A stretch of DNA of 64,000 nt, from contig CM061244.1 in the NCBI GenBank assembly GCA_030848705.1, forward strand, positions 112,021,111 to 112,085,110, read 5' to 3'. Both the position numbers and the translations under genes were made by a program. The stretch comes from Heracleum sosnowskyi (lineage: Eukaryota > Streptophyta > Magnoliopsida > Apiales > Apiaceae). Positions 1-12,800 of this stretch are shown here, in pieces; position 1 is the stretch's first letter; each line of letters opens with the position of its first letter. The notes under the pieces were generated by a model. The model was not told the origin of the DNA and made no database searches. It was given only the letters and a program-made list of their open reading frames with translations.

Positions 1-69
1 TTAAATAAGGTTATTTATTTTGTCGGTTCCTGGTTTGTAGGAACGTAGCTATCAATTTAGGATAGGTTT
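1..69 (+). mobile_element. copia-1: truncated LTR remnant
   Basis: These bases match, in reverse complement, the middle of the LTR at 3676-4217 (shared blocks TCGGTTCCTGG and ATCAATTTAGGAT, near 3960-4022). The text then jumps straight into gag. The LTR tail, primer binding site and leader are therefore missing, and copia-1 has lost its own start of transcription. The left part of the LTR lies outside the window. Confidence 0.7.
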
Positions 70-1105
70 CAACCAAGTATGAAAGCATGAAAATTCCCAT
101 CCTGAAGAAATCAGAATATCCAACATGGAAGGTAAAGATGTTGATGTACCTGGAGGCTATGGATCCTGATTATTTGGACATGATTCATGATGGACCATAT
201 ATTCCTACCAGGATCATAGAACGAACAGAAACTGTACCAGAACACTATGTGGTCAAGGCCAAGAGTGAATGGACTCCAGAAGAAACAACTCATGTACTCA
301 GGGAGGCAAAGATAAAGAATATCCTGCACAATAGTCTTGATGCTGTCATGTCCAACAGAGTGATTACATGCAAGTCTGCAAAAGAAATCTAGGATACTTT
401 GGAAACTCAATGCCAGGGATCTGCATCTGTCAAGAAAAACAGAAGGGCTCTTTTGATTCAAGAATATGAACAATTCGATGCTAGACCTGATGAGAGCCTG
501 ACTGATTTATATGATAGATTTTTGACACTCCTGAATAGTCTATCTTTAGTTGGCAATGAATATGTTTCTGAAGATTCAAATACCAAGTTTCTGAGAGCTT
601 TACCAGAAGAATGGGATACTCAAACTTCAATCATTAGACATCAATATGATCTCAACATTGTGTCTCTTGATGAAGTCTATGGAATGCTAAGAACTCATGA
701 TCTTGAAGTTCAACAGAGAAATAATAAGAGAAACAGCAAGGCAAAGACTATTGCTTTGAATGTAGAAGCTAAATCAAAAGGAAAAACAATGGAGGTCTCT
801 AGAAGGAAATCAATAGTGGTGGAGTCAGATCCTGATGATTCATCATCAGATACTGATGGCAATCCTGATGCTAATACTGATGATGATTCTTCTGACTCAG
901 ACATGGAAGAGATGGTTGCTATGATTGTCAGAGGCTTCAAAAAGATGAAGTTCAGGAAGGATAGAAGACAAGGCAACTTCCAGAAAAGGACCTTCAATGC
1001 AGACAAAGACAAGTATATCAAAAAGGACAGCAAGGGTAGCAAATTTGACAAGTCAAAGGTTAGATGCTACAAGTGTAATGGTATGGGACACTTTGCTAAT
1101 GAGTG
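70..1105 (+). pseudogene. copia-1 gag, 5' half (Ty1/copia, SIRE-like)
   Basis: This encodes the N-terminal half of a copia nucleocapsid precursor. It aligns along its length with the intact gag at 13180-15513: the same IPILK..EYP..KVKM opening, then a helical gag core and an acidic Ser/Asp stretch. It ends inside the CCHC zinc knuckle (CYKCNGMGHFANEC, about 1068-1109). A TGG to TAG change gives a stop at 390-392, between KEI and DTLE. The frame is cut in the zinc knuckle by the insertion at 1106-2677 and resumes at 2683. No usable leader or PBS is present, so this is a dead copy. Confidence 0.9.
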
Positions 1106-2677
1106 TGTTCACACAATATCACGCAAGTATACGCGGTCACAAGTAATATAAGAATAAGTAGAGTTCGTTCCCACAGAGACTGCTTTGGTTATTATAGTTA
1201 TGCACTTATGCAACAATGTACGGCTATCGTTCAATGCTAAGACAAGTATCAAAGTTGTGTTTGATTAACTAAATTAACTAAACAAAATACCAAGACAATA
1301 TTAAACTAAGGATTGCTGTTGAATTACTTATGAGAATAAAACATGGGATCCTAACTTCATTAAATACTTCATCTAGAGTCTTTTGTCTTTAATCAATGCA
1401 TGTGACGGTTGTGATAACTAATCGGATAACACGAAATCAGTACACGATACCTTTCAGTATACGTATACCAAACCACTCAAACATCCACAAAAGAGATAGA
1501 AGTTAAGCAGACACCAATTATGCTTAGACCCTATATGTCTATAAGATTTGAAAACATAACGGTTTAACGAGCAAGTTATCCATTCAGATTACATAGGGCA
1601 GGTAAGATGGTTAAAATTACCTACGAATCATGCATGACAAACATACATAAACCTATGCTAGCATGGCAAGTTCTAAACCTCTATATCCACTTTCGCATTC
1701 AATAGAGATTAACAAACAACTTAGATGTTAGCTACGTATCCAAGAAGAATAAGCACAACCAAACTAGGATATCAATTAGCCATCACACACACATCTTTAA
1801 AACAATTAACTACTAAAATCCATAAATAAATCCGTTAGAATCCCACGACAACGATTAGTTCATAATCGAACCGTTCATCATCGTGGGTTCTGATGAAAAC
1901 ATGATAATAATAAGTCTAGAATACTGAATAAAAGTGCTAGGGTTTAAGAAAGAACAAACGAGAATCCAAAGTATCGCCTAATTAGAAGAATACAAAGAAA
2001 AGATGAAATCTAGATCTTCGTAATCAGCCGTCTTCTTGTTCTCCTCACCGGTGGATGAATATGTATGTATCTATATGTCAATGTATATGAATTATATCCT
2101 CTGAAAACGTCCACCAATTACTTATATAGGCCTTAGAGTTGACTGGTCTTCTGCTGGTTTCCAATTCTGACTTGAAATTGCCTTTTCCAGAATGTTTCAG
2201 GGGTGGCCGCGCCTGGAAGGGGGTGGGCGCGCTTGAATTGAATTGGAGTGGGTGCGGGCGCGCTTGGAAGGGGGAGGGGACCCTTGACTTTCTGTCCAGA
2301 ATTCCTTTATCTTCGCGTGGACTGTTAAATCGTCCAATTCTGACTTCTAGATCTCGAGATATGGCCCAAACAGTGAATTATGTGCAGGTAGCCCAACAAA
2401 TCCGAATTTCCTTCTAATAAATCTCCAAATTGAGCTCTTTATTCTCCAATCCTTCCAAGTTTAGGATTTCCTTGCGCTCTCTCGCTCCGCAACCACTTGG
2501 CCTTCACAGAAATGCTCAAAACACCATTGCAATCCACAAGAACTCCACTTCTCTGCTGACAACTCAACTCTGAAAATACTAATACAAAACACATTACAAC
2601 CACCACGTACTTGAGAACAAAACAATCAATTTAAGCCGATTTAGGACTTTCCAAGTAGATATGAAATCCACTTATCA
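1106..2677. mobile_element. Solo-LTR-like insertion with 5 bp target duplication
   Basis: The insert begins TGTTCACACAATATCACG and ends AATCCACTTATCA, the TG...CA ends of an LTR. It is flanked by a perfect GAGTG duplication at 1101-1105 and 2678-2682. Removing it restores the gag zinc knuckle across the junction. No gag, pol, PBS or internal second LTR is visible, so a solo LTR of 1572 bp left by recombination is the simplest reading. A GC-rich patch with repeated GCGCGCTTG-like text lies at 2200-2290. The lineage (gypsy or copia) cannot be settled here. The short ORF at 2139-2417 is not supported as a gene. Confidence 0.85.
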
Positions 2678-3667
2678 GAGTGCAAGAAGACAAAAGCACT
2701 CATCACATCAAGCAAGGATTGGATGGACTCTTCCTCAGAATCTGATACTGAGGTGGTCAACTATGCCCTAATGGCCAATACTGATGATACTGCTATTCCT
2801 GATGATAAGGTACTAAATACTGCCTTTGATTTTGATACTGATAATGCTTCTGAGTTAAGACGTTTTCTAAAGTCATTGCATATTAGCTTTAGAAGTCAAA
2901 CTGCTGAAAATACTAGAATCTTATCTGAGATGTCTGAACTTAGGAAAAGGAATGAGCATTTAGAAGATGAATTTTCTCTTATGCAAAAAGTACATATAGA
3001 ATGTAATAATTCTAAACACATGTACTTAGAGATGAAATTTAAATGTACTGCTCTTGAAAATGAACTTGATAATGCTAATGAGAAAATCAGAACCTGGACA
3101 GACTCTGGTAGAAAATTTCATGAGATTAATACCTCTAAGAATTGGAAAGAGTGTCTAGGGTATAAGTCAGATGAAGATAAGAAATTGAAAGAGAAAATTG
3201 TTGTTGATGAGACAGTAAGTCCAAAAACCTATAGACATGTTATAGACAAAACCAAATCTAAGATTACTCCTGTTAATTTTGTTTTTTGTAAGGATTCCAA
3301 TTCAACTTTTGAAAAGGGGTCTACTTCTGTTCAAAGTGTTAAAATTATTAAGTCCAAACCTATCATGAGTAAAGTTACTAAGAATGTAGGTTTACTGTCT
3401 CAGAAACAACTCAAGGATAAAATCTGTGAAGTTTCAGATAAGAAGAAGGAACCAAGTGTCAAAAGAAACAGGAATGGTAAAATTGGGATCAATAAAGAAA
3501 ATGGTTATAAATATGTCCCAAATGCACCTAGAAAATGTTGTTTTAACTGTGGTAACTCTAATCATCTTGCTATTGATTGCAAAAAGATTTTAAAGAAAAT
3601 TACTGAAATTCCTATTTCTGATGTCAGGAGTAGATCAGTATTTTATGAACCACATGTTGCCAAGTAA
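2678..3667 (+). pseudogene. copia-1 gag, 3' half
   Basis: Gag resumes here with the Lys-rich tail after the first zinc knuckle, an acidic NYALM segment and a heptad-rich coiled coil (about 2850-3100). A KRNRNGKIGINK basic motif follows, then a second knuckle-like motif (CCFNCGNSNHLAIDC, about 3535-3580). The order matches the gag at 13180-15513. Reading ends at 3667, just before the copia-3 LTR. Protease, integrase and RT are absent. The piece is open but has no start of its own. Confidence 0.9.
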
Positions 3668-3675
3668 TAAACAAT

Positions 3676-4217
3676 TGTAGAAGGGGGGTTGAATACAATT
3701 GTATAAGATTCTCGACTTATCAAAGTATATATCACAAATATGAAAGAATAATAACAGCTTTATTAATTCTGATATAAAACTGTTACAAACTCTCTCAAGA
3801 AATTCTGATGTTCTTGAGAGATGCTAGGTTACAAAGATACTCGTGTATGTGATTGATTATGTTCACCTTCATAAATCGAAACCTAAACTGTGTTTATATA
3901 CTACACAGCTTCTCTATCAATTACATGATAAGTCCTAATCAATTACAAAGATTGAAACTTATCCTAAATTGATAGCTGCATTCCTACAGACCAGGAACCG
4001 ACAGAATAATCTTCCTTATTTAACTAGACTCCAAATATAATTCGAAGTAGGAATCCTGATTAGCTTCCAGTCCTGATGATCAATCCTGATTCCAGTCCTG
4101 ATATTCATCCTGATCCTGACGATCATGCAATCCTTATGACTATGCATTTACTGATGACGTCAGCAATCCTGATCAGTTGAGTCTAGATCCTGACGATCAT
4201 TGAATCCTGATCTAACA
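3676..4217 (-). mobile_element. copia-3: 3' LTR (542 bp)
   Basis: On the + strand it begins TGTAGAAGGGGGG and ends GATCTAACA. It is followed at 4218-4228 by ATCTCCCCCAA, which on the minus strand is a polypurine tract directly before the LTR. A TATA-like box on the minus strand (TATATAAACA) lies near 3891-3901. The 4050-4216 part carries about nine copies of TCCTGAT. The orientation is opposite to copia-1, although the LTRs are of one family. No matching 5' LTR of this copy is in the window. Confidence 0.85.
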
Positions 4218-4424
4218 ATCTCCCCCAATCTTATACTTTGTGAAATAAAGTATAGATTCCTGAGATTCAATGATGTCAAAAACATATTTACAAAATGTAC
4301 AATTGTATTATATAAACATTCATTCTGAGTTGCACTTCTTGTCTGAACACCTGCATCAGGATCCCCAATTATCAAATCAGGAGAATGACTTGCAGTCCAT
4401 TTCCTTGCTGGTGGTAAGTCATTC
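4218..4424 (-). mobile_element. copia-3: PPT, pre-PPT leader and pre-RT pol fragment
   Basis: 4218-4305 is the PPT and adjacent untranslated region; AATGATGTCAAAA also occurs in the same place in copia-2. 4306-4424 encodes, on the minus strand, the linker before reverse transcriptase (LIIGDPDAGVQTRSATQNE), as at 11400-11460 in copia-2. RT, RNase H and any third ORF between these two parts have been deleted. The fragment ends at the copia-2 insertion and continues at 16072. Confidence 0.8.
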
Positions 4425-4919
4425 TGTTAGGCCGAATACACAATATATAATAAATATATGTATGAGAGTAACAATCAAGAACACTGTTTATGAACAATAA
4501 ACTGAATTATATTAAATAACTCTTCTCTCAGTGATGTAAAATATCACATAGAGCTGCTAGGTTACAAGAATAATGTATTCAGTATTCGCATCCCTTTTAG
4601 GGTTAACCTATCCGTGTTTATATAGTACACAGCTACATAGAATCAATCTCTAATTGATATTCCTACAAATTAGCTATACAATTTATATCAAATTAGGATT
4701 GCTTCTGTCTTCTGTTCCGTTTTCTTATCTGTCTCAATATATCTTGATTCTTTCCATCTTCAAGATATATTGCTTCTAGAATCTTCATATTAGCACCGAC
4801 AGCTTCAGTAAACTTTCACCTCATCAGACTTTAACAAACTCTGACTGGCTTCTAGTAAACTCTGATGAGTACCTGTTGCTTAAACACTGATAAACAATCA
4901 TCAGCAATTATATCTAACA
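4425..4919 (-). repeat. copia-2 3' LTR
   Basis: The LTR begins TGTTAGGCCGAATACAC and ends ATATCTAACA on the + strand, and is 495 bp. A TATA-like box on the minus strand (TATATAAACAC) lies near 4614-4626. AAACTCTGA occurs at 4836 and 4857, in the part that is U3 on the minus strand. Confidence 0.93.
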
Positions 4920-4933
4920 ATCTCCTCCAACTT
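4920..4933 (-). promoter_or_regulatory. copia-2 polypurine tract
   Basis: The + strand reads ATCTCCTCCAACTT, which on the minus strand is a purine-rich run touching the 3' LTR. This is where plus-strand DNA synthesis of an LTR element is primed. Confidence 0.85.
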
Positions 4934-5064
4934 GTGCATAATAAAAATGTACAAGTTAATAGATAATTGATGATGTCAAAACATATAACAAATGCAGTGT
5001 TTATAACATATCAGAGTTTAACTTTTACTTAGAACAGAAAACTTTAAAAACTTACAGTCAGACT

Positions 5065-8000
5065 TTACTTAATTTCTTCAATATCAGGCACTGTCCTGAG
5101 ATAATCAATGAGTAGCCTCCTTTCAGCCTTTTCTAGCTCATCCACCATGATTTCTTTCAACTCTTTGAGCTCTGGATCACTTTCCCCAGTCTGGTAGATA
5201 GCAGCTCTTAGAGAATAAATGCTGTTCTTTCTCATTTCATTCCCTAGCCGGATAAAGTAAGATTTGTCTGACTCTAGGTTGAATTCCAAAACCTTTATTC
5301 CCAGTGCAGTCTTGAATCTGGCACTGTTTCTCTTCATTTCAACTATCTTTCCATAAGCATCTCTGTACTTAGGAATGTAAGCACTTGAAACACCTCCTCC
5401 AAGAAGAACTTTTGATTTCATCATTTTGTCTCTTAAAACTAGAGCAGCATCATGAGTACTTCTATTTTTGATCTTAAGAAGATATAGAACATACTCTAGC
5501 TCTTCCCATAGCTTCAGATGAATATCAGCTTCTCCAATTCTGTAAACTCTTCCATCATTCATGAAGTATAACAAAAACTCCTTCTTTAATCCTCTGTGGT
5601 AAATCATCTGAACAGACTCTAGTTTGTCAAGGTTTTCTTGAGTAACCCCAACACCAGGTTCTGCCAGTGATGTAAGATCTGCAGGACTGTTATTAATTCT
5701 TTTCTCCCTGTGTGAACCCAAACCAGACTTATCATAAGATTCTTTTCCAAGTACTGTTCTGGTTTGAAGAAAGTTCACAGATTCTGGCTTCAGAGTTTCA
5801 GGAAGTACATGTCTTTTGAAACCTTGGAGTTGTGAAGATAACTGAGTTTGCACAACTTGAGAATTGTCAGAGGTTGTCACAACTTTAACAGAACTATCAA
5901 CTTGAGTAACGTCATAGGTTGATTGATTTAGTCTTGATTCAACTTGAGCAACGTCAGTGGTTGAATAATTTTTCTTTGAAAACTGTCCTTCTTCTACCAG
6001 TTTTCCTTTGCCCTTACCAGAAACATTATCTGTTGGCCTTCTTGAATATTGCATACTCTGTTGAGAGTTTTCCTTGATAGAGATACCCAATTCTTTCTTT
6101 CTTGGAACTTTCACAGTTTTCTTCTTGTAATTTCCAGAAGCAATCTTCTTTCTGTGTTCTTCAGACAACATCTTCATCTTAAGTCTTGAAGAAGATTGAG
6201 CACCAGAGCCACCAACACCGGAGTTTGTTTGATTTCTATCAGAGTTTGACTTGAATCTCCCTTGCACTTGAATAATCTTTGACTTTTTCTCAGTGTCCTT
6301 GCTTCCACCATCAGTTCCATCATCCCCCTGTCTCAAAGTTTGAGTTCTTTTGCATTTGTCCTTAGAAACCCTCTCCCCCTTTTTGACATCATCAGGAATT
6401 AGAACTGATGTCAGCAATTCCAAAGAAGTAGCAATTGTATCAATCTTTGCAGACATGACAGTCTGATTCTCTTCTACTTTGCTTAGCCTTTGCTTAAATT
6501 CTACCTGATTTTCAAACAGAGTAGAATAGAGAGCTTTATCATTCTTCAACACCAACTCTGTAGCAGCTATATCATTTCTCAAACCAGTCACTAACTAGTG
6601 AGTTTCATCAAATCGATTATTAAGAGTCTTCACTTGCACTACTGTAGCCTTCAAATGACTTAGAAGTTCAGGATTTGTAATTGAGGCAGCAGACTTTGCA
6701 ACAAAATCAGCAGCCCTGTTGGCTGGAAAAATACAGTCTGCTCCTGACCAATTTTTAAAATACATTTCCCTGAAATGATCTTCAGTAGCATGTTGATTTG
6801 CTTTGATAGACTCTGCAGTAGGATCCCTTAGAAAAGGTATTGATTCACTATCATCAGAGTCTGAAAGTTCAACATTTATGTCAGAGTTTGCATGAAGAGA
6901 ATGTTCAGAAATTATCATCATCTGCATCAACATTGTCTTGGATAGGCTCTGCAGCTTCATTAATAACATTCTCTGCAGTAGCTTCATTATCTATCTTAGC
7001 AGCTTTAGTAGTTTCTGCAACTTGATCATCAATTTTCGCAGTAGCAGCTTCAATGATTTTCTCAGAAAAAACTGGTTTTGTTGCCTTGTCAACCTCTTCA
7101 CCTTTTTCAAGAACCTGATTGGAGACAGAGAGAATCTCTGTATGAGTTCCGACAGACTCATCAACTACAAGAGTAGCTTGATCAGCTGCCACATCCTCAA
7201 TATCACAAACACTGACACTAGGATGTGCTTCAACTTCTCTTTCAATTTCAACAAAGAAAGTTTCTTCCAAAGGCACCTCGGCCATATCATCAGTGTTTGC
7301 ATGAGCGGCATCAAAGAATTCTTCATCAACAGCCTCAGGAGCTTCAACATTTGCAACATTTTCAGCATCTTCAGCTTCAACACTTGTAGTACCAACATTC
7401 TCAACATTTTCAGGTTCAGAAACATCTAATTCTTCGAAAAGATAATCAGCTACCAACTTTCTTCTTTTCTGATGAGAAGTTTCATTTTCAGCAGCAGCAA
7501 AAGATGGCCTTTTTGCCCTTCTCTTAATTCTTGAAGTTCCAGCAAATGTTGACACCCCAACATCAGCAGATGGCTTGGTAATCCTAGCTGGATTAGAACC
7601 CACATGTTTAGTCCTACCACCAGATTTTGGTTTAGGAAGAACAGTGTTTAAGGGTTCAGACTGTGGTTCAGATTGTGGTTGTGGTTGAGGTTCAGATTGT
7701 GTTTGGGTAGAATTGGTTAAAAATTGTTGAACCAACTCAGGTAATAATAAATCACCTACATTACCCTTCTTGACATCCTTATTAACAAGATCAGATAATA
7801 CTCTTTTGTGCAATTTAAAACAAGGAATAATATCATTATCAATAATATCTACCCCAGTAACACAAACAGAGAACAAAATCTGACAAAAAAGAGCAAAGTA
7901 AACTACCCTTCTGTTTTCAGTCATTTTCTCACCCAAATTAGTTAAAACTAATCTTGCAAAGTCAAAGTGAGTACCATAAAGTAAAGAATACCCGATTTGC

Positions 8001-8506
8001 AGACTATCAGTGGGTATTGCATCCCAGTTGGTGCACTTCTTGCCGAACGTTCTTGTAATACAATCAAAGAAAAAACTCCACTCCTTCCTCAAGAACGGTC
8101 GCTTCAATTGACCAATCTTAGCCAAAGATCCACTGTATCCTATCTCCCTCATCATTCTGACCAAATCAGCATCACCAACAGCAATTGTGTAAGCAGTATG
8201 CTCACCAAAGCCCATCGCAGCACGAACTGTACCAGGAGTAATAACATACTCTGTTTCCTGAAACTCAAACAGAATGGATGGTGTTCCAGATTCACCACCA
8301 TCATCATAAATGCCAGTTTCCCAGAAGCTTTTAATCTGAACTCCAAAAAGCTTCTCGGGTTCGACAAGAGCACGCCCGATTGGAGATTGGGCAAGAAAAT
8401 TCTGCATCAAATGAAACGCCTCCGGTGCGTTCTCATTACTCAAAGGAGCAGAATAATTGTTAGGAACAAACTCAAGTCCAGAAGAAACAAAAGCAGTAGA
8501 CGCCAT
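5065..8506 (-). pseudogene. copia-2 third ORF (broken), large coiled-coil protein
   Basis: A third gene lies downstream of RNase H in the same sense. The first piece (8506-6905, 533 codons, ATG start) has a folded-looking N-terminal domain at residues 30-230 with RKEWSFFFDCITRTF and a downstream TNWDAI...LQIGYSLLYG stretch. A Pro/Gln/Glu-rich low-complexity part and an acidic tail follow. A +1 frame change near 6905-6960 leads into 6987-6598, and an in-frame TAG at 6595-6597 separates that from 6594-5065. This last part is Lys/Ser-rich with coiled coil and a compact C-terminal region. The same architecture occurs intact in copia-4 (51146-55669). No signal peptide or membrane segment is evident, so a classical envelope role is not supported. 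The function is unknown. Confidence 0.8.
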
Positions 8507-9845
8507 TAGTATGAATTAGAAATAATCAGAGAATGGCTTAGAGAAATTCCGAGAGTGTTTGTAGGAAAAGTGTTTGTGAATATGTGTGTGTGACAGTAAA
8601 GTTTGAATCTGAGTAAGATGTGAAAAGTTCAAACAATTTTGTGTATTGTATATTAATACAAAATTAAAAATTAAAAACTGAACAGTTTCTAATTAATACA
8701 CACAACTATCTTACTCCGTAATTCGTGTGAGTGGGACACGTGGCACACATGCAATGACTGACAGCAGTAAATGGCAGTTTTTAATGCGCATGCGCAGTAA
8801 AAATAGCAATAATTACCGCCTTTTACACTTTCCTAGACACTCAACCTCTCTCCTCTGTTTAATACACTCTTGAACAACTGTCCAATCATTCTCATTTGAA
8901 TTTTCAAAAACAAAAGTCTTTTCTCAAAATCATAATATGTCTGAAACAAACAAAATTTATTTTAATCATCAGAGATTAAAATTAAATTACCTCGGCGTAG
9001 AGTACACAATTCATCAGTGTTTACCAATCCTCCTTCTTAATTAATAAACTCTTTTCACAAACTGTACAGATGTGAATAATTGTGTGTGACTTAGCAGAGT
9101 TTACTGAATATAAATATTTAGATCATCTCAAAGTGCATAAAATCCACAAAATAAATCAGTAAAAACTGGTTGCCCAAACTCTCATGTATAATATAAATCT
9201 GACCTCATCTAAACTCTGTACTTCTAAATTTATTATTTTCACCCCCTTCGATTTTTATTTTATTTTTTATAAATTTTTCCAGTAATCAGTGGTTGGCACT
9301 AGTCACCAAAAATCAAAGATTTAGCCCTTATTTCATACAATAAGTTCCTGGATCTTCCTAGGCACAACATGATCTCAAAGGAATTTGTGTTTATTTTGCA
9401 TTTTTTTTATTTGAGGGTGAAATATTTGCAACTAATTATCAGAGTTTAGACTTTTCATCAGTGAATACAATTAATTTATGAGAGAAAATGCAAACAGCTA
9501 ATACATACTCAGTGTATAGGATCAATAAACTAAGAGATGCTATAAATATAGAGACAGTATCACGCTGTTTAAAATTTTTGCACATTTTGAAATCAGAATT
9601 CATATCACTCAGAAAGATTCATGATTACTTACTAAAAATCATGCTTCATACAATTTTCTTCATCGGTTCATGTGTTTCAGACAAAATCACAATCAGAGTT
9701 TAACATCAGAGTATAACTGACAGAGTATGACTAACAGAGTATGACGAACAAAGTTTGACAAACTGGTATGAATGATAGTTAACATAAGCAAAGAAACATG
9801 AGCACCAAATTATAGAAGTATAGATTTTGAGTCTAACCAGTATCT
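8507..9845. other. copia-2 spacer between RNase H and third ORF
   Basis: This AT-rich noncoding DNA sits between pol and the third ORF. Before the third-ORF ATG, the minus strand has a C/T- and CA-rich leader-like stretch (8510-8600). Copies of TCAGAGTTT or close variants are scattered through it (about 9086, 9440, 9690). A cluster of AACAGAGTATGAC-like units lies at 9690-9765. No convincing gene was seen; the small ORF at 9488-9703 has no support. Confidence 0.6.
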
Positions 9846-12800
9846 CTAGTCAAAACCAGAGATCATTCCAAGTTCATTTACCAGCCTTGTAAAGGTAGCT
9901 TCACTCAAAGGTTTGGTGAAGATGTCTGCAAGCTGTTGGTCTGTAGACACAAAATGAAGCTCAATATTTCTTTCTTCCACATGTTCCCTTATAAAATGAT
10001 ACCTTATGCTGATGTGCTTGGTCATGGAGTGATGTACTGGATTACCTGTCATAGCAATAACACTTTGATTATCACAGAAAATAGGTATTTTAGAGTACCT
10101 TAATCCATAATCCAGCAATTGATTCTTCATCCATAAAATCTGTGCACAACAGCTACCAGCAGCAATATACTTTGCTTCTGCTGTGGATGTGGAAATTGAT
10201 TTCTGTTTCTTGCTGTACCAAGAAACTAATCTGTCACCTAGAAATTGACAGCTTCCACTTGTGCTTTTTCTGTCTATCTTACAGCCTGCAAAATCGGCAT
10301 CAGAGTAACCAATTAATTTAAACTCTGATTCTTTAGGATACCACAAACCAAGAGTTATGGTTCCTTTGAGATATTTGAAAATTCTTTTCACAGCTGTTAG
10401 ATGAGGCTCTCTGGGGTCTGCTTAAAATCTTGCACAAAGGCAAGTTGCATACATGATGTCTGGTCTACTTGCAGTTAGATAAAGAAGAGACCCTATCATC
10501 CCTCTGTAGCTTGTCATATCTACTGAAGCTCATGTGTCTTTGTCTAGCTTTGTTGCAGTAGCCATGGGAGTTGTAGCAGATGAACTATCAAGCATACCAA
10601 ATTTCTTGAGAAGATTTCTGGTAAATTTTGCTTGATTGATAAAGATCCCATCATCTGTTTGCTTGACCTGTAAGCCTAGAAAATAACTAAAATCTCCCAT
10701 CATGCTCATTTGATACCTTGACTGCATAAGCTTGGCAAATTTCTTACAGAGTTTGTCATTAGTAGACCCAAAAATTATGTCATCCACATAGATTTGAACT
10801 AACAGCAAATTATCACCAGAATTAAGATAGAACAAGGTCTTGTCAATTGTACCTCTAGTGAACCCACTTTCTAAAAGAAATTGAGCTCGAGTTTCATACC
10901 ATGCTCTAGGTGCCTGCTTTAGTCCATATAATGCCTTGTCAAGCCTGTAGACATAATCTGGATGCTTGGGATCTACAAACCCTGGTGGTTGTTCAACAAA
11001 CACTTCTTCTTCAAGTTTCCCATTGAGAAAAGCACTTTTCACATCAATCTGAAAGACTTTAAACTTCTTGTGAGCAGCATAGGCCAGAAAATCCTTATTG
11101 CCTCCAATCTTGCAACTGGAGCAAATGTTTCATCATAGTCAATTCCTTCCTGCTGTGAATAGCCTTTAGCCACAAGTCTAGCCTTATTCCTTGTAATCAC
11201 CCCATCACTGTCTGTTTTGTTTCTGAAAACCCACTTTGTACCAACAATAGATCTGTTCTTTGGTCTTGGTACCAGTGTCCAGACTTCATTCCTCTCAAAT
11301 TCATTTAACTCCTCTTGCATTGTTGTTATCCAGTTAGCATCTTGAAGAGCTTCTTCCACTTTCTTGGGCTCAGTTTGAGACAAGAATGCATGAAACAGAC
11401 ATTCATTAGTTGTAGCACTTCTAGTTCTTACACTAGCTTCTGGATCTCCAATTATCAAGTCAGGTGTATGAGTTTGTGTCCACCTTCTTGCTGTAGGTAA
11501 TTGGCTTCTATTATCATTATTAGATCCTCCCCCTTGATCCATGCCTTCCTGATTCTCTTCTTGACCATTTGCATTCTCTGAGGCTCCCCCTGAATTGGAT
11601 TGTTCAGTATTTGAACTTTCAGAGTTTAACTCAGAGTTACTATTTGATTCTTCAGCTGACTCACTTTCAGAATTTGAGTCATTATCTTGAGATGTTTCTG
11701 AAGTATCTTCACGCTCCCCCTCGACTGGTTCTCTATTTTGTTCTGTCAGAGAAATTCCCTCAGTGTTTACCAGTAGAGGTTCAGAGTATGCTTCGTCAGA
11801 GTTTGTTGGATTTGCTTCATCAGAGTTTAGATCTTCATTTTCAAAGCGAAGTTGATCATGAAATTCTACATCTTCTAATCCAGTTATTTTCTTGTCATCA
11901 AATGACACATGTATAGATCCATGATCACTTTAGTTCTCAGATTGTAGACTCTGAATGCTTTAGTTGATAGTGGGTATCAACAAAAATTCCTTCATCAGCT
12001 TTTAAGTCAAACTTGGTCAACTGTTCAGGATGACTTTTCAACACAAAACACTTGCATCCAAAAATTTGAAAATATTTCAAATTCGGCTTCTTATTTTTCA
12101 CCATCTCATATGGTGTTTTCCCATGTTTGTTGATCAGTGTAGCATTTTGAGTAAAACAAGCTGTTTGAACTGCTTCTGCCCAGAAATAAGTTGGCAATTT
12201 TGCTTCATCAAGCATTGTTCTGGCAGCTTCGACTAAGTTTCTGTTCTTTCTTTCAACTACACCATTTTGCTGTGGAGTACCAGGTGCAGAGAATTCTTGC
12301 TTCACTCCTCTTTCCTTGCAAAATTCTTCCATTATTGAATTTCTGAATTCAGTACCATTATCACTCCTGATAACTTTCACTTTGTACTGTGATCCTTTGT
12401 CCAGCAGCTTTACATGATCCATTAGAATTAAGGCAGTTTCATCCTTCTTTGCTAAGAAATACACCCATGTGTACCTAGTGTACTCATCAACAATGACTAG
12501 AGCATATTTCTTTCTGCCCATTGACATTATATTTACTGGACCAAAAAGATCAACATGTAGAAGATGATAAGGATCCACAACTGAAGATTCAGACTTACTC
12601 TTGAAAGATGACTTCCTTTGCTTGGCCTTTTGACAAGAATCACACAGACCATCTAAGCTGAGTATTGACTTTGGAAGTCCGCTTACTAGATCTTTTCGAA
12701 TTAGCTCATTGATGTTGTTCAAGTTTAGGTGAGAGAGCTTCTTATGCCATTTCCAACTCTCTACATTTGATATTTTTGCAGATAGACACATAGCTTTTCC

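Noticed and set aside
2139..2417. 92-codon ORF in the solo LTR
   Set aside because: Lies across GC-rich repeats in an LTR with no homologous domain.
9488..9703. 71-codon ORF in copia-2 spacer
   Set aside because: Opposite strand to the element, no motif, AT-rich.
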